DNA of 64,000 nt from Methylophilus glucosoxydans (GTDB taxonomy: Bacteria; Pseudomonadota; Gammaproteobacteria; Burkholderiales; Methylophilaceae), in contig NZ_JBHTJW010000004.1 in NCBI RefSeq assembly GCF_042676145.1, forward strand, positions 27,524 through 91,523, in the 5' to 3' direction. Within the stretch, counting starts at the first letter, position 1. Each line of letters starts with the position of its first letter. Positions 63,293 through 64,000 of the stretch are shown here, piece by piece. Under the pieces are notes generated by a model. The model was not told the origin of the DNA, searched no databases, and saw only the letters and a list, made by a program, of their open reading frames with translations. Both the position numbers and the translations under genes were made by a program.

Positions 63293-63868
63293 ATGGTCTC
63301 GATTGATATTCGTAGATTTTTTACGGTAATACTATTACTTTTCATACCCTTAATCACTGGTGCGGCTCCGCTGGGTAATGCTCCTCAAAATAATTACTCA
63401 GTTCCGCAGTTTTGGAATATCTGTCTCAATCCTGTTACTGTTTTAATGCAACAACCCTCAGTTATTTACAGCTCAACATCAAAAAAATCAAAGGTTGTTG
63501 CAAAGTTAAGTCGCAAAGAAAAGGTTAGCGTGGTTGAAGCTGTTGATATTGTTATAAAGCCTGGAGTGGCTAAAGTCGTGGGTGATTTTGAAAACAATTA
63601 CTTAAAATTGTCTGTTGGAACAGAAGTTTATGTTTTGGCTGAATGGGAGATTGACTACGCCCACGCTTGGTATGCTGGAAAAGCAGTCGAGGGTGGGTTG
63701 CCCATATTCGACCCCAGCGCTTTTTCAATCATAAAGAAACCTACAATCGAAAGGTGGTTAAAGATTAAAAACAGCCAATCCCCTTACAAAAGTGGCTGGG
63801 CACTAGATAGCGAAGCTTTCAGTGACAATAACGCAATCAGTACCTGTAAAAGGGCATATGAACAATAA
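63293..63868 (+). CDS. Hypothetical exported protein with SH3-like segment
   Basis: A 191-residue protein with a signal peptide (about 1-24, LLLFIPLITGAAP). The segment VIYSSTSKKSKVVAKLSRKEKVSVVEA looks like a bacterial SH3 (SH3_3) strand pattern. Two Cys at either end may form a disulfide. AT-rich codon use unlike its neighbours and its position beside a probable insertion sequence suggest recent acquisition. ATG at 63293 starts the signal peptide. Confidence 0.6.
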   Translation: MVSIDIRRFFTVILLLFIPLITGAAPLGNAPQNNYSVPQFWNICLNPVTVLMQQPSVIYSSTSKKSKVVAKLSRKEKVSVVEAVDIVIKPGVAKVVGDFENNYLKLSVGTEVYVLAEWEIDYAHAWYAGKAVEGGLPIFDPSAFSIIKKPTIERWLKIKNSQSPYKSGWALDSEAFSDNNAISTCKRAYEQ

Positions 63869-63951
63869 ACGCCCAACCCATCATTCAAGCGGGACACTGG
63901 ACTTGCCTTAGAAAAGTAGACACATCGACCTAACTTTTTAGGAGATGTTAA

Positions 63952-64000
63952 ATGGCAAGAACAATCAAACGGATATACGCACGATATTCGGAATCATTTA
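63952..64000 (+). CDS. Probable transposase (IS3-like OrfA), cut by window end
   Basis: Partial frame reading MARTIKRIYARYSESF with AGGAG upstream. The basic start followed by R-Y-S-E-S-F resembles OrfA of IS3-type elements, and the leader GGACACTGGACTTGCC may be the left terminal repeat. Only 16 codons are visible. Confidence 0.4.
   Translation, partial: MARTIKRIYARYSESF

Noticed and set aside
1..64000. tRNA genes, CRISPR arrays, prophage.
   Set aside because: No cloverleaf-like T-arm sequences, no regularly spaced direct repeats and no phage structural genes were seen. The HK97-fold protein at 26711 is an encapsulin by context, not a phage capsid, as no portal, protease or terminase is nearby.

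Overview
The window reads as a chromosomal segment of a betaproteobacterium, most likely a methylotroph of the Methylophilaceae. This is inferred from protein style, gene orders such as yhdP-nit-tldD and iscR-iscSUA-hscBA-fdx, and moderate GC content. No rRNA, tRNA or methanol-oxidation gene is present to prove it. No tRNA and no CRISPR array was recognised.

Layout. 0.1-14.5 kb is mostly housekeeping: a sugar-type MFS transporter, a small HNH protein, the yhdP-nitrilase-tldD operon, the ABC-F ATPase YheS, a CpxRA-like two-component system and lysS. 14.6-34.9 kb is a large sulfur and anion acquisition region. It holds a phosphate-type porin, an OscA/DUF2292 protein, an alginate-type porin, two periplasmic sulfate-binding proteins, cysTWA, cysK, a second serine acetyltransferase, and a family 2A encapsulin (SrpI type) with its cysteine desulfurase cargo. 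Three EAL-domain proteins are interleaved, one of them degenerate and placed between a sulfate-binding gene and cysT. 34.9-39.1 kb is an accessory, AT-richer stretch with dispersed palindromic repeats, small secreted proteins and three unrecognised genes, one carrying a HEPN-like motif. 39.3-49.4 kb holds ribA, two phosphorelay clusters, PepSY proteins and a SulP transporter with a beta-carbonic anhydrase. 49.4-56.9 kb is a complete isc operon with an additional NifS-like desulfurase, next to cysE. 57-63 kb is housekeeping (YkgJ-type protein, trmJ, suhB, mutS, nitroreductase, thioredoxin-like). The right edge enters a probable insertion sequence.

How the genes work together. Sulfate would cross the outer membrane through porins, be captured by the two Sbp proteins and enter through CysTWA. 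After reduction (genes not in this window), serine acetyltransferase and CysK make cysteine. The encapsulin shell would enclose a cysteine desulfurase that withdraws sulfur from cysteine, consistent with the sulfur-storage role reported for this encapsulin family. AT-rich, mutually similar sequences precede several of these transcription units and may be binding sites of a CysB-type activator. A separate cysteine pool feeds the isc operon.

The two most notable items are the serine acetyltransferase-encapsulin-desulfurase operon, with an intrinsic terminator in its leader, and a family of four small exported proteins. Each of the four carries two copies of an F-[IL]-[GS]-K-R-P-Y-like motif flanking a W-x-G element. 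A near-identical 24-25 bp DNA motif lies 120 bp upstream of two of them.
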